NCBI RefSeq assembly: GCF_004379255.2
Contig: NC_056039.1
Location: 20,659,883 to 20,723,882, forward strand
Origin: Salvia splendens
Taxonomy: Eukaryota > Streptophyta > Magnoliopsida > Lamiales > Lamiaceae
Reading direction: 5' to 3'
Length of the DNA: 64,000 nt
Part shown: positions 21,385-32,983 of the stretch, piece by piece
Layout of the letters: each line of letters starts with the position of its first letter
Numbering within the stretch: position 1 is the stretch's first letter
The notes under the pieces: model-generated
Told to the model about the DNA's origin: nothing
Seen by the model: only the letters and a program-made list of their open reading frames with translations
Databases searched by the model: none
Position numbers and translations under genes: made by a program

Positions 21385-22176
21385 CTAGGATATCGGCCGA
21401 AAAAGATCGAGGGATCGCGGATGAGATGACTCATTTGGCGAGACATGCTCGGCGGCAGTGACAACTGGTTCTGTTAGATCCTCAATCGAAGAGTTTGGAA
21501 GTGGCACGACCCAACTTAGATAGTCCACGGAGTTCCCAGGATCACTCTCCCCCTGACTACTAAGGTGGGTGTGGTAGAAGAATTCAGTTTCTAAGAAATT
21601 ATAATTCATGGTGGTGGTGATTTTTCTGGTATTAGGATCAAAGCACCAGTAGCCCTTTTGGTTCACCCCGTACCCCACGAAGACACATTTGGTAGCACAT
21701 GGGGATAACTTGGTTCTTTCTTGTTTGGCGATATGAACATAGATCGTGCAGCCAAAAACTTTGGGTTGAAGGTTTAAGTGTTGAGGGATTTTGGATAAGG
21801 TGGATAGGACATCAAGGGGTTTTTTTTTGTTTAGGATTTTTGTGGGTAGGCGATTCATGAGGTAGACAAACATGGCTATGACTTCTTGCCAAAAAAATTG
21901 TGGAACTCTGGATTCAATCATTAGGGCTCGGGCTATTTCTAGGATTGTCCTATTTTTCCGTTCGAATACCCTCTTCGTCCGAATATCCTGTAAAATGCAG
22001 AAATTGGGGTGCATCAGAAGAGTACAATTCAATTCCTTTGTCACATGACTGATAGACATCAACCGCTGAAATAAGGTCGGGACATGAAAAATCCAACCAT
22101 TCGTCATATTAGCTTCTTTATTTACATGAAATGCAACAGAAAAAATCTCTAAAGGAGCAAAAGGGTTTTTTGACAC
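21385..22176 (-). pseudogene. copia integrase, 5'-truncated
   Basis: About 260 codons contain the C-terminal half of a copia integrase: KRVFERKNRTILEIARALM, then NRLPTKIL, then VFGCTIYVH and CVFVGYG. The GAG-pre-integrase zinc finger and the part of the catalytic core with the first two Asp residues are not present upstream; instead the frame starts with unrelated sequence. This points to an internal deletion of protease and early integrase, which fits the element's short total length. Confidence 0.85.
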
Positions 22177-22225
22177 ATATTTACATATATTGGGGCTAAT
22201 ATCAAAATTTCCAACATAAGAGGGG

Positions 22226-23483
22226 TCAGAAATTAATTTCGAGTAATATGGGGGTAGAAAGAGGAAGTAGAATTTCTAATTTTGCATAGTCAAGGGGAGG
22301 GGGATATAATTTAAGAAAGATCCTAGGGTTTGGTTTAAAACCAAACCCGATACCTACACAAGTCAGCGCCGCTCCCTCCCGTTCGGCGAAATTACCGGCT
22401 CCCCTGATGTTGCCGCCGCCGGTTAAGGTCTCCAGATTCACCGCCGGTCTATGGCCAGTCGTTCCCCCACGATTTCCGTTCTGATTTCGTGGTCGCCCTT
22501 CCTCGGTAACTCCGACGGCCATTTTCACCTGAGGTTGCACCGCTCTCATCCTCTGCCTCTCCTCCCACCATTCGGGGTATCCTAGTCGTTTGAAACACAT
22601 CTTGTACGTGTGCTTGGGTTTCTGGCAGTGGGTGCACCAGAGGCCGGATTTATCTGGCCGGCTTCTCGGTCGGCTGGCAGCTGCGGCGGGGCGCGGTGGT
22701 CCTCCATTCCGGTATGATGAGCGTTGGCTCTGGGCAGCGAGTCCACTCCCGACGCCTTCCCCAGATGATGTATCCCCGGTGTTTCCGCCGACGGTTTCAA
22801 GGGTGGGGGAAGACGACACCGGTGGAGTGATTTGACGTCGAGCCGCCTCCGTCTTCACCCACCAGTAGGCCAATTCAACTGATGGGTAGGGGTCCTCCTT
22901 GAGGATGTCTCGTTTGATCAAATCATACTCGATTCAATCCGGCTAGAAACTTGAACAATCGCTTCTCATTTAAATGGGTTATGTATTGATTGACTCCCTT
23001 GTCACAACAAGTAATTGGCTGCTTCTGGCAGTGATCAACGTTGATCCACAGCCCGTGAATCCTCCGGTAATACGTTTCCAAGTCCATATTTCCTTGTTTG
23101 ATCGTGATTATTTTCTCCTCCAGGTCGTAGATAAGATATTTTTCTGTCTTGTTCTCAAATGTTACAGCGAGGCTATCCCATAGTGCCTTTGATGTTTGAT
23201 GATGAGCGAAGTCGGCGATAATTTCATTCTCAATGTTATCGACGATCCATGAAAACACCACCAAGTCATCCTCTTCCCAGTCATCGTACCCCCGGCTTCC
23301 CGGTTCTGGGGGTTCCTTCCGGATGTATGAGTAGGCGCCCCGGTGTCCTATCTTGACTTTCATAAGTCTCGACCACAGTGGGTAGTTCTTTCCGTTGAGC
23401 TTGAATGCCACAGTGACATTTTTGCTATTCTTCAATTTCGATGGTTGTTCTGGATCGATTTTGTTATCCTCCGTGTCTGACAT
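22226..23483 (-). pseudogene. copia gag, frameshifted
   Basis: The first part (22923-23483) opens with ATG and has the copia gag pattern VAFKLNGKNYPLWSRLM, then ALWDSL, then KQGNMDLETYYRRIHGLW and FLAGLN. A shift of one base near 22925 stops it. The second part (22226-22921) continues with the EDPYPSVELAYWWV stretch and a zinc knuckle of the form CTHCQKPKHTYKMC, followed by a Gly/Arg-rich tail. The gag start lies about 110 bp inside the primer-binding site. Confidence 0.9.
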
Positions 23484-23806
23484 TTTCTGTTGTAGGGTTG
23501 GTTATTCTGGTTCGAGGCTAAGAAAGGTCGGGATTGATATTCTTCGGCTATGATGAGAATTTTATGAGCCGAAAAACAAACCGCTCTGATACCATGTTAA
23601 AAGGTCGGGATCGGTAAAGAAGGGCTTCTATTATTCGTTGATATATTCATTATACATTAGGTACTATTATATAGGACTGAGATAGACTATACAAGGAAAA
23701 AACTCATTAATTACATTGATTGATATCTCTTATGTTTGGTAGGATATTATCTCGCATATCTTCCGTGATTTATAGCATATTTTCCGTGATCTTCTCCAAC
23801 AATTAT

Positions 23807-24178
23807 AATATATTACTCACTAAATTTAATATATGTTGTAAGAGTATATTTAATTTTATATTTGCAAGGTAAAACGGTTCGACCAGTAATTGAACCGATC
23901 GGACCGGTTGAACCGTGAACCAATAGCCTCGTCAGTTGACCGGCGGTCCGGTTTTTTAAACATTGGTATATAGAGTAGTATGTCAAAAAATAAATTCTAT
24001 GAAGTTGAACGACATTCTTCTACATCAATAACTTTTAAGCTTCAACCGGATCATTGTCTTCGAGAGGAAACCTGTAATCACGTAATGCGGCGTTTAATAT
24101 GAGTACGTATTAATAACATCCACTCCTAAGTCCTAACTTCCAATTTGAGAGAGAAGACATAATTACCATATAAACTTC
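23807..24178. other. Intergenic, with a GGTTCGACC-rich fragment
   Basis: No gene is visible. Around 23867-23968 there is an inverted-repeat-rich fragment (ACGGTTCGACC, GAACCGATCGGACCGG, GGCGGTCCGG) that resembles the end of a degraded DNA transposon. The rest is plain AT-rich sequence. Confidence 0.45.
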
Positions 24179-24595
24179 GGGGAAAATACATAACTCATAC
24201 AAAATGTTTCACCTTTGTTTCATATTAGTACAAAAAGTTTGAAGTTTACATAAATCATACAAAAAGTTTCATGCTTGTTTCAATTTAGTACATTCTGTTA
24301 CATGTGTTTAAATGACGTTAACTCTTTGTCTATGTAAAGTACAAAATGTTTCATCATTGTTTCATGTTGGTACAAAAAGTTTTATGATTGTTTTATATTA
24401 GTATAACAAATATCATCATTTTTTATGGTTTGTACGTCAAATAAGTAAAAAGCTAACACCGTTTAAACACATATAACATAATGTATTAAATTGAAACTCG
24501 AATGAAATTTTTTGTATGATTTACATAAACTTCAAACTTTTTGTACTAATCTGAAACAAAGGTGAAACATTTTGTATGAGTTATGTATTTATCCC
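24179..24595. mobile_element. MITE with ~110-bp terminal inverted repeats
   Basis: The left arm (AAATACATAACTCATACAAA, TGTTTCACCTTTGTTTCA, AAAAAGTTTGAAGTTTA) is mirrored almost exactly at the right end (TGAAACAAAGGTGAAACA, TTTGTATGAGTTATGTATTT). Identity appears high over about 110 bp. ACTTC flanks both sides (24174-24178 and 24596-24600). The middle has further direct repeats of TACAAAA(A/T)GTTT. No coding capacity; the superfamily is uncertain. Confidence 0.85.
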
Positions 24596-24649
24596 ACTTC
24601 TATACTCCATATCAATGTTGCGTTTAATATTGTAATTACCATATATACT

Positions 24650-25160
24650 TCATATAAGAGCATCTCCAAGGGAGAGGGTAAATGGAGAGGTAAAGAGAAA
24701 TAACTACCATATTTACTTCTTCTTCATATAATTTCATGCTCCAAAGGAAATGGTATTTGAGGAGGTATTATACCTTCTTTCATTTTGAAAATGTATCTTT
24801 ACCTCTTCTTCATAGAAAAGGTATAAAGTTAATTATTATATTTGCTTTTTTAATTTACCTTCTTTCCTTGGAGTCCATTACTTTTTAAGAAGGTATAATA
24901 ACCTTTTTGAGAAGGTAAATGAGAAATATACATTTCCCCATTATATAAAATTTTAGTTAAATTTTTATTTTAAATGCTCAACCCATGGGGTAACCCGCAA
25001 CTCACCCGGGCTAGCCCGTATAACCCATCGACCCGAACGGGTCAACCCGTGTAGCCCTATTCTGCATTTGGGTTGCGATTTTCCGGCCCTAACCCTATGA
25101 TTTTACCGGGTTATTTAGGCCGACTCGCAGGTTTCGGGCTAGATTGACATCCCTAATAGT
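24650..25160. repeat. Fragments of two further MITE-like repeats
   Basis: At 24657 GAGCATCTCCAAGGGAGAGG begins a block with repeated GAAGGTA/TACCTTCTT phrases up to about 24930, similar in style to PIF/Harbinger-type MITEs. At about 24976-25157 a block of ACCCG/CGGGT phrases ends GATTGACATCCCTA, a typical hAT terminus (reverse TAGGGATGTCAAT). The left end of the latter was not found. Confidence 0.5.
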
Positions 25161-25715
25161 CTATATATCACGACCGCACTTTGCTAATGATAGCAAAGGC
25201 GGGAAATCCGTGACTAATAAGCGGAATTAACGAAACGAGGAAATGACTCAAGGGACTTGCCGAAAGGCCAATCAATTGATACCACAAATTGGAAGCCAAG
25301 TATTTGATTACAAGATCTCAAAATAGAATCATTCATCATAGCAACTAAATCAGAGTTCGAAGGTGAGACTATAAGATTCTCACTTAACAAAAAAATATAT
25401 ATGCAGCGGAAAAGAGGTCCCTATTAAACGACTTCGTGTATGAAGACACGAATCGTCGAGAAATCCACATGCTTATTTAGTAGCATCGACTCCGATCAAT
25501 TCTTCTCCATCTTGACGTTCAACCTGCACATTTATAAATACATGCAGGACTGAGTACAGGAGTACTCAGTGGACACGTGCCGAAAACAAAACATACAAAT
25601 ATAAGTTGTCATCCATCAACAGTATCACACGGGGGTTTTTCTTAAAAGGCCCGAGCATACTAAATTCTTTTGGGAGCTAAAAGTTCGTCTGCAGACTAAG
25701 TTCTTTCATCATTCA

Positions 25716-26165
25716 TCGTTTATCGTTCACCGTTCATCACCGAATTTATTCATCACCGAATTCGTTCATCACCGAATTCATTCACCACCGAATTTATTCA
25801 TCACCGAATTCGTTGATCACCGAATTCGTTCATCACCGAATTCGTTCACCACCAAATTTATTCATCACCGAATTCGTTCATCACCGAATTCGTTCACCAC
25901 CGAATTCATCACCGAATTTGTTCATCACCGAATTTATTCATCACCGAATTCGTTCATCACCGAATTCATTCACCACCGAATTTATTCATCACCGAATTCG
26001 TTCATCACCGAATCCGTTCACCACCGAATTTATTCACCACTGAATTCGTTCATCACCGAATTCGTTCATCACCGAATAATTCATCACCGAATTCGTTTAT
26101 CACCGAATTCGTTCACCACCAAATTTATTCATCGCCGAATTCGTTCATCGCCGAATTCGTTCACG
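25716..26165. repeat. 16-bp minisatellite in LTR B
   Basis: About 27 tandem units of TTCATCACCGAATTCG with small changes (CAT/CAC, TTCG/TTTA/TTCA). Three units make 48 bp, so all frames stay open and produce a spurious repeated peptide. The array sits in the variable block of the LTR; LTRs A, C and D do not have it. Confidence 0.95.
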
Positions 26166-28227
26166 GTTTGGCGTCGCCAGAACCCAAGGCATATCGCCCT
26201 AACAGACAGGTCTCAACAACAAACGTTTTATGGCATGACAACGATTTTAAAAAAAATAACCACAGTTCCATTTTGAGAAAAGATGATATTTCATAACTTC
26301 AAAAGTATTTGCTTTATATCCACACTATAGTGCTGGATATTAAAAGAAAGCCCACTTGTTATGCTTATCTCCAATTAACAATTCCTCGTTCGGCCTCTCT
26401 TGCCCCTTGAACAAATTCCTTTAGAAATAAATAGCGTAAAACGCTAATTAACACTCGAACTATTTTTCTGAGAAAAGAATGCATGCATCCTATCTCTTAG
26501 TCTCGGCTTAAAGGATTCTTCTTAAATCCTAGCTCGGCTTTTCTGTACAACGGCACTTAAATTATTCGCTTTACTTATCTTGGAGAAATTCTATTATCTC
26601 TTAATATGGATTCTTAAAATCCCTCCTCAAATTCCTTCTTCTTCGAATTTTTTCTTAAGGCCGCCCATGGCGTCGCGGGGCGACGCCGGTCGGCTCTCGC
26701 ATTCCCAACTTTAACATTTTCCATCTTCAAAAACTAAATAATTTATTCGGGAACTAATCAATTAAGCTCCAAGCTCAATTCCTTAAATTAATTCCACTCC
26801 ACAAAATCGATCTCCCAAAACCTCTAATCTAATTAAGTAGCCCATCCCAACTAAAATCCTTCGGCCCATATTTTAATTGAGGACACCCCATTCTTCCTAA
26901 TTTATTTTCGGCACATTCTCCTCTCGAAAGGCCCATTTTCGATTTAAATGAAGCATGAAACAATCTTGGCCCAACTTAAATAAATAAAGCCCATTCTCCT
27001 CTCTCTTTCTTTTATTAAATCTTGGCCCAAGTCACTTTATTAAGGAAATGGCCCAACTGAAACAATTAAAGTGGCCCAACTAATTAATTACTGGCCCAAT
27101 TCTCTTGAATTAATTCTCAAGAGGCCCAATTTAAATTAACAAAGTGGCCCAAGCCACTTTTCCTTTCCTTTTCTCCCCTTCCACGTGAACTTCCCCAAAT
27201 CAATTTCCAATTTGAGCAAACAAGAAGACAGTGTCTTCTCCTTCACGCCCCAACAACTGGAATTTCTCCCACCATCTCCGTCCCCTTTTCCTTCTTCTCG
27301 CATCTCCGGCGAAAATCGCCTTAGGTGCTCTCGATTATCCCCGAATCGGATTTTTTCTCTTCAATTTGACATCCCCCCAATTTCTGAACTCCTAAACTGG
27401 GGAATTACAGCAGCGGCTCCTTTCTTCTTCCTCTCCCGGCGACATCGCCATTCCGACGACCGTCGGAGCTCAGGGAGGCAGCGCCTCCGGCTCTCTCTCC
27501 CGATCCGCCCTCCATCCTTTCTCCTTCTTCCTCATCGGTGCCGCCGCTCCCTCGACGGGTTTCCTCCCTCCATCGAGTTCGGGAAGACCTCGGCCGCCGG
27601 ACGAGCAGGGCTGCCGCCTGCCGCGTCGCTCGACGCCGTTCCACCCGGTGGCCAAGGGGTAGCGCCTCTGTTGTGTCGGCATTCGCCCATCGTCGGGCAG
27701 CCTCCCCCTTAAGCTAAGTCACCTCCCCCACTTCCCCTCTACTTGTTGTTATTTTATGCCTTAAGTTCTGGAGCAGTAGCTTATTTGGGGTGACGGATTT
27801 GGTGCTTTAATATTTGCATAAGAGAAGTCTACTGTGTTTGCTTGTGAAGAATCCTATTGAGCAAGTCTATGTTCTTGAGCCGTCGTATCCGTCTATATGA
27901 TGCAAGGGAGGGTGTTGAGGGAATTACCTTGCTCGGTGCACCCTCTCGGTCTGCTCTTCCTACTGCCGCTGTTCCGCACCGCAGCTCCTTACTCCGCTGC
28001 ACTCTCTTGCCTTGAGAAATTGACAGAATACGAGTGTGGAGTGGGGAGATGGGTGACGGTATTTATAGGCAGATATTTGGGGTATTGTGATCCCCATTTT
28101 GGTTAGAACCTCAGCCTCTTTTTGAGTTCTGTGAGTATGTTGATTCATACTAAAATGGTGAAATTCTTGAGGGGAGGAAGTCTTTCCTTGACTTTCCCTT
28201 GAGTCTCGATAGGGGAAATTCTTTGTA

Positions 28228-28462
28228 CTCCCTCCGTCCCATGCTACTCGCACTTTTCATTTTATGCCGTAAATTTGGGATTGATTTTTTTGTATAATTA
28301 AAAAAGAATTTTAGGTGTAATGAGACATCACTTAATAAAAGAGCTCTTAACTTAAACTAACATATTAATTAAATGCATTAATTCTAACTTAAATTATAAA
28401 TAGTGTAAGGACTTTGTGACGAGCCGAAAAGCAAACGTGCGAGTAGCACGGGACGGAGGGAG
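28228..28462. mobile_element. Stowaway MITE inserted in LTR B
   Basis: A 235-bp element with ends CTCCCTCCGTCCCATGCTAC and GTAGCACGGGACGGAGGGAG, perfect inverted repeats over about 17 bp apart from small changes, flanked by TA duplications. It is the best-preserved Stowaway copy in the window and is absent from the other LTR copies, so it inserted after the LTR arrived. Confidence 0.92.
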
Positions 28463-30224
28463 TATCAATTTTTGGCTTGTGTTTGGCTCCTCTTACTTGG
28501 TGGCAGTTGTTCTTGATTCCCATTTGGTGTAAGTTGAGAGTGGTCAACTTGTGGCTGACTTCACAGCCTAACTGCAGCCTCTTGGCTGTGCTATCTTGTC
28601 TATTACTCATACTACCTTAATTGAGCTTGTGCCATTTCTCCCCTTTATATGTGAGTCTATTTTCTAACCCCAATTTGGTGTAATTGTAGGTACTAAGGCT
28701 GCCTCCTTGTGGCTTGGTGGAGCTGGAAAATCGAGGGGGAGGGATAGAGAGAAAGAAGACTTCCTCTTGAAGCTCTTATATTCCATATTACTTTTAGCAA
28801 ATTCCAAGACTTGTATTGTCTTTTTCATACATGTAAGCATGTACTACTAGCATCTTCATATTTCCATGTAATTGTATTTCCAAAGTGAAACTTAAATAAA
28901 AGCATAGCTCTTATTTTTATCCTTGCATCAAATTCCATTGCACTTTGTTTTTCTCAAGAACATTCAATATTAAATTCGACGTCGGAGATTACAAAATTCT
29001 ACGTCTTCCGGACGAGACTTAATCGAGCTAATTAATCCAATTAGGAGGATTAAAAACTCGGGGCGTCACACTATATTCCGATTTCCAACATCTCTAAACA
29101 ATGCACTAAAAAGGATATTTCAAATAATTATGCTGTTAACTTTCTTAATACTTTCTACATCAATTATCAATAGGCTTACTAGTGCACGACACATGCTTTA
29201 GTATAAAATTAGTAAAAAAAATTTAATTTATCTATGATTTTCCATGCTTGGTTCACGTGATTAATTTAATTGCTCTAGCACTGTTGGTTATTTAATTGGT
29301 CATTATTGAATAAACCTATACATTGTTACAAGAAACGAGAGATGATTAATCTTGTCAAAAGTAAAAACGAACAACACGAGAAATTAAATAGAGTTGAGAA
29401 ACAGACTTTGGTTTTAATTGGATAATTTACTAGTTGTGCATTTCGAGAGAATCTTGCTTAATGCTTATCAACCCTTGAGAGACCCTAGTCGGCATAAAAT
29501 TATAGACAAATTGGCCACAAATTAGTTGTGTCGAGCCCATAGATTCTACTACCTCTCAGTCTCTTTGTTGATTTTCACCAATTTATTTAATTTTGTTTGT
29601 TTAATTTGATTGTTTAGATTAAAAAAAATCTTTTATGATTGTCTATATAGTGACTGAAATTGCATTGCGGTTAGGAGTGAGAAAAAAAACCGGAAACCGA
29701 ATATCCGAACCGAACCAAACCGAAATTTTGAAATTCGGTTCGGTTTTTTCGGTTTTTCGGTTCGGTTCGGTTTTAAAAATAAAAAAATTTCAAATTTTCG
29801 GTTCGGTTTGGTTCGGGTGAAGAAAAAAACCGAAAACCCGAAAAACCGAAAAACCGAATTATATATATTCTATTAATTTAATATATTATATTATATATAA
29901 TATATATTCTTTTAATATATTCTACTATATAAGCACTTTAATTAATCAACTCCATTTTTAATATTTAATTAATTTCCATTTTTTCCACAATTCTCAATAT
30001 TTTTCTAATCAATCATATCTTTTTTTGGTGGTTACCTAATTACATCATTGTAATTTATATTCTTTTACTCTATTTTTCAACAACAATATAAGTACCAGTA
30101 ATAAAAAAATAATTAAAAACATTATAGTATTGCAAAATTTGTAAAAAAATATTTCATCCGTCCACAAAAATAGTCAGTTATTTCTATTTTATTATGTATA
30201 CTCTATATTATATTCTTTTAATCC

Positions 30225-31380
30225 AACAAAAATAGTCAGTTGTTTCTATTTTATTATGTATACTCTATATTATATTCTTTTAATCCAACGAGGTGTATAT
30301 CATTTTTAATATCAATATTTCAATCTCGTTTTCTCCTTTTATCTCTTTCTTACTTTATTAGTTTTTCATAAAAAATTCATGTCATCCAAATCGTAAACTA
30401 TTTTAAATAAATAGGGAATCGAAAACATAAATTGCAATAACTACATTAATTAAAATCATGAGAATAGAAGAATAAATTGTTATCATTATTCGTAGTAAAA
30501 GATAATACTCTATCTATGTAGCTAAGTTGTATTCTTTTTTTATTTGTCCCACTGTAGCTCAGTGGTTTTTTTGGGCAAAAAAATAACACTTTTTTCTTTT
30601 CTCTTACTTTACTCTCTATTACTTTATTTTCTCTTCATCTCTCTACATTTTACCTTTCTTACTTTATTTACCTTTTACTAAACTTACTTAATATAATTTT
30701 TCTTATTTTCCGTGTCGAAAAGAAATATCTCTACTACAAAGGGACATATGGAGTATATAACTACTGAAGAAAGAAAAAATTTATAAGGAAGAAAGATTAT
30801 ACTATGTAGATAAATAAGATATTTTTTGTGAGTAAAGCTGTATCAGATTTAGTCTTTATTTCATCCGTCCTCAAAAATACAAAATATTTCATCCGTCTCA
30901 AAAATAGTCAGGTGATTCTATTTTGGTAACGTCTACTCTATGTTATATTTTTTTAATCCAATGAGGTGTATATCAATTTTTAAAACCAATATTTCAATCT
31001 CATTTTCTCCTTTATCTCTTTTTTACTTATTAGTTTTCCATAAGATTCGTTGTCATCCATTTGTAAACTATTTTAAATAAATAGGGGAATAAACAAACTG
31101 AAAACATAATTTGCAATAACTAAATCACGAAATTAAAATCATGAGAATAGAAGAATAAATTGTTATCATTATTCATAGTAAAAGATAATATTCCTTCCCT
31201 CTCTGTAGCCAAATTGTATTCTTTTTTTATTTGTCTCTACTATAAAGGGATAGAGAGAGTATATGTAACTACTAAAGAGAGAAAAAATTTATAAGGATGA
31301 AAGATTACATGTAGATAAATAAGATATTTTATGTCAGTAAAGCTATATCAAATTTAGTCTTTATTTGTAGAGGATAAAAA
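30225..31380. repeat. Direct duplication of ~0.5-0.65 kb
   Basis: The block 30225-30858 is repeated at about 30885-31375. Both copies run through AATAGTCAG, AATCCAA(C/T)GAGGTGTATATCA, GTAAACTATTTTAAATAAAT, ATGAGAATAGAAGAATAAAT, TGTATTCTTTTTTTATTTGT and AGATAAATAAGATATTTT. The first copy has about 180 extra bases at roughly 30549-30735. A smaller 61-bp tandem repeat lies at 30166-30289. The function is unknown. Confidence 0.85.
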
Positions 31381-31712
31381 ATTATGAATTTTTATATATT
31401 TTATATTTTTACATATTTAATACTTAAAAATTTATAATCTAATAAAAATTGTGACAGCTGTCAATATCTCATTGATCAACAAATAGATGAGTGAGGAGAC
31501 CATGTGGCCTCCTTCTCTTGTGTGGCTGACCATTAATTGAGGAGGTCATGTAGTATTTGTTTTTTCAGTTATGAAGAGGGTGGAAAGAGGGTTACTTGGT
31601 CATAAATACATATTGCATGAAGTCGAATAATAGGAGAAAGTAAAAAAAAATTAGAAAATGAAGAGATAAAAAGTGGTGAATCACATTACCAACATAGTAT
31701 AGTAGAAAAATA

Positions 31713-31936
31713 GTCTCTCTGTTTCATAAGAATATGCATTATTTTCTTTTTTAATCCGTCTCACAAGAATATGTATTTTCCAAATTTGAAAATTCTTTTC
31801 ACTCTAATGAGGTGAGACTTATTCTCCACTAACAATACTTTAATTATTTTTTCTTTCTGCCTCTGTCATACTTTCCCAATTTTGCATTAAAACTCGTGTC
31901 GAACCCAAAGTGCATATTATTTGGGGACGGAGGGAG
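31713..31936. mobile_element. Stowaway-type MITE
   Basis: Flanked by TA, with a left end GTCTCTCTGTTTCATAAG and a right end TTTGGGGACGGAGGGAG. Internal phrases AGAATATGCATTATTTTC and GTGCATATTATTTGG are inverted. The left terminus has drifted. Confidence 0.7.
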
Positions 31937-32983
31937 TAATTTTGATGAACATAAAAGAATAGAAAAAATAAAAAAATTAGATTATTAAGTTAGATTTAGG
32001 AAGTGGCTTGGGTATTGTGTTTTTGGGCATGGTGATTTGATTGTGAAGGAAATTTTGGTCTGATAGTCAGCCATATATAAGGCAGCCATCTTCAATATAC
32101 TCCTGACCTAATAATGCCTGAGGCAACTTGATGAAGTCTGGAGTGGTAGCTTCTCTTTTTCTTTTCTTCATGTCTGTGGGCAGAAGATTGTGATTGTCCC
32201 TCTTGAGTAACAATTAAATACTTAAATCATAAGTTTATTGACAAAAGGCATGCATCGGCATTACCGACGGACAATGATTTTTTGTAGAATGTACAGCTTT
32301 AATTATTTTTGTTTCACTGATTTTATTTAATAACTGCTACTAACATTTATCTTAAACTGTCAAATTCATTCAAATCAAACAATTAATAAAACTACTGAAC
32401 AGTTTCCAATATTTGCTAAGTAACCATACAAAGTAGAGTAAAGATAAATTTACAATCAATTGTATATACAAAATGCCTTTCAAATTTAAATAGGATAAGA
32501 CTATTTTTTTTGTGATTTGGTAGCATCATTAACTACACATTTCTATTACTAATTTGACCTTATTTACAATTGTAGAAAGAAAGTTATATTATTATAATTT
32601 TTTCCATTTTCAATTATATTATTTAACAATTGTGTAATTGAATTTATTCTCATTCTTATTAATTATTCATAGTATTTTTTTGGAATACATTTGTTATTCA
32701 TTTTATTTAAACTATTACAATGATATGAAGATAAATGAATTGTTCCTTTTTTACAAAGTAAAAATAGGGAAAAACACACTTTTATTTGAAAATTCTTTTG
32801 TATTACGTTATATATATATATTTTAACCCATTAGTATTTTATTGTTAATTTCTAATTTTTAATTTCACAAGTATTATTATACTTATTGATTGATAATTCA
32901 AAAGGGAAAAATTATTCGTTTACAAAATAAAAAAACTTAATTTGAATTTCTCTAATATTAGTATTTCTTTGTAATACAAAAGA

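Larger units (their letters stand above)
19382..23801 (-). mobile_element. Ty1/copia element with complete ends, minus strand (4.4 kb)
   Basis: Two 207-bp LTRs (19382-19588 and 23595-23801), both TGTTAAAAGG...CTCCAACA, bound the element, and 5-bp duplications ATTAT flank it (19377-19381 and 23802-23806). The primer-binding site complement GCTCTGATACCA (23583-23594) touches the right LTR, and the polypurine complement CTCCCCCTCAAG follows the left LTR. This fixes the minus orientation. The LTRs differ at roughly ten positions by eye, so the insertion is not recent. Coding is broken: gag is frameshifted, the start of the integrase domain is missing, and reverse transcriptase has stops. Confidence 0.95.
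25166..29070 (-). repeat. Solo Tekay-like gypsy LTR (LTR B, 3.9 kb) with target duplication
   Basis: In minus orientation the LTR ends GGTCGTGATA (at 25166) and begins TGTGACGCCCC (at 29070). It is flanked directly by CTATA at 25161-25165 and 29071-29075, a perfect 5-bp duplication, with no internal region. It is therefore a solo LTR produced by LTR-LTR recombination. It matches LTRs A, C, E and the start of G. It has been enlarged by a 16-bp minisatellite and a Stowaway MITE, and has the family's GC-rich island at about 27250-27700. Confidence 0.95.
29076..32983. other. AT-rich intergenic region without a recognisable gene
   Basis: No open frame longer than about 60 codons with gene-like composition. 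At 29675-29860 there is an inverted-repeat-rich block of CCGAA and TTCGG phrases (likely a degraded DNA transposon). A direct duplication covers 30150-31380 and a Stowaway MITE 31713-31936. At 32060-32200 a TATATAAGG motif precedes a slightly more balanced segment (TCTTCAATATACTCCTGACC) that could be an RNA gene or a fragment, but nothing confirms this. Confidence 0.55.

Noticed and set aside
25813..26043. Open frame across the CACCGAATTCG array, and the idea that the array is a CRISPR
   Set aside because: The units are contiguous 16-mers with no spacers in a plant LTR; the frame is open only because three units make 48 bp.
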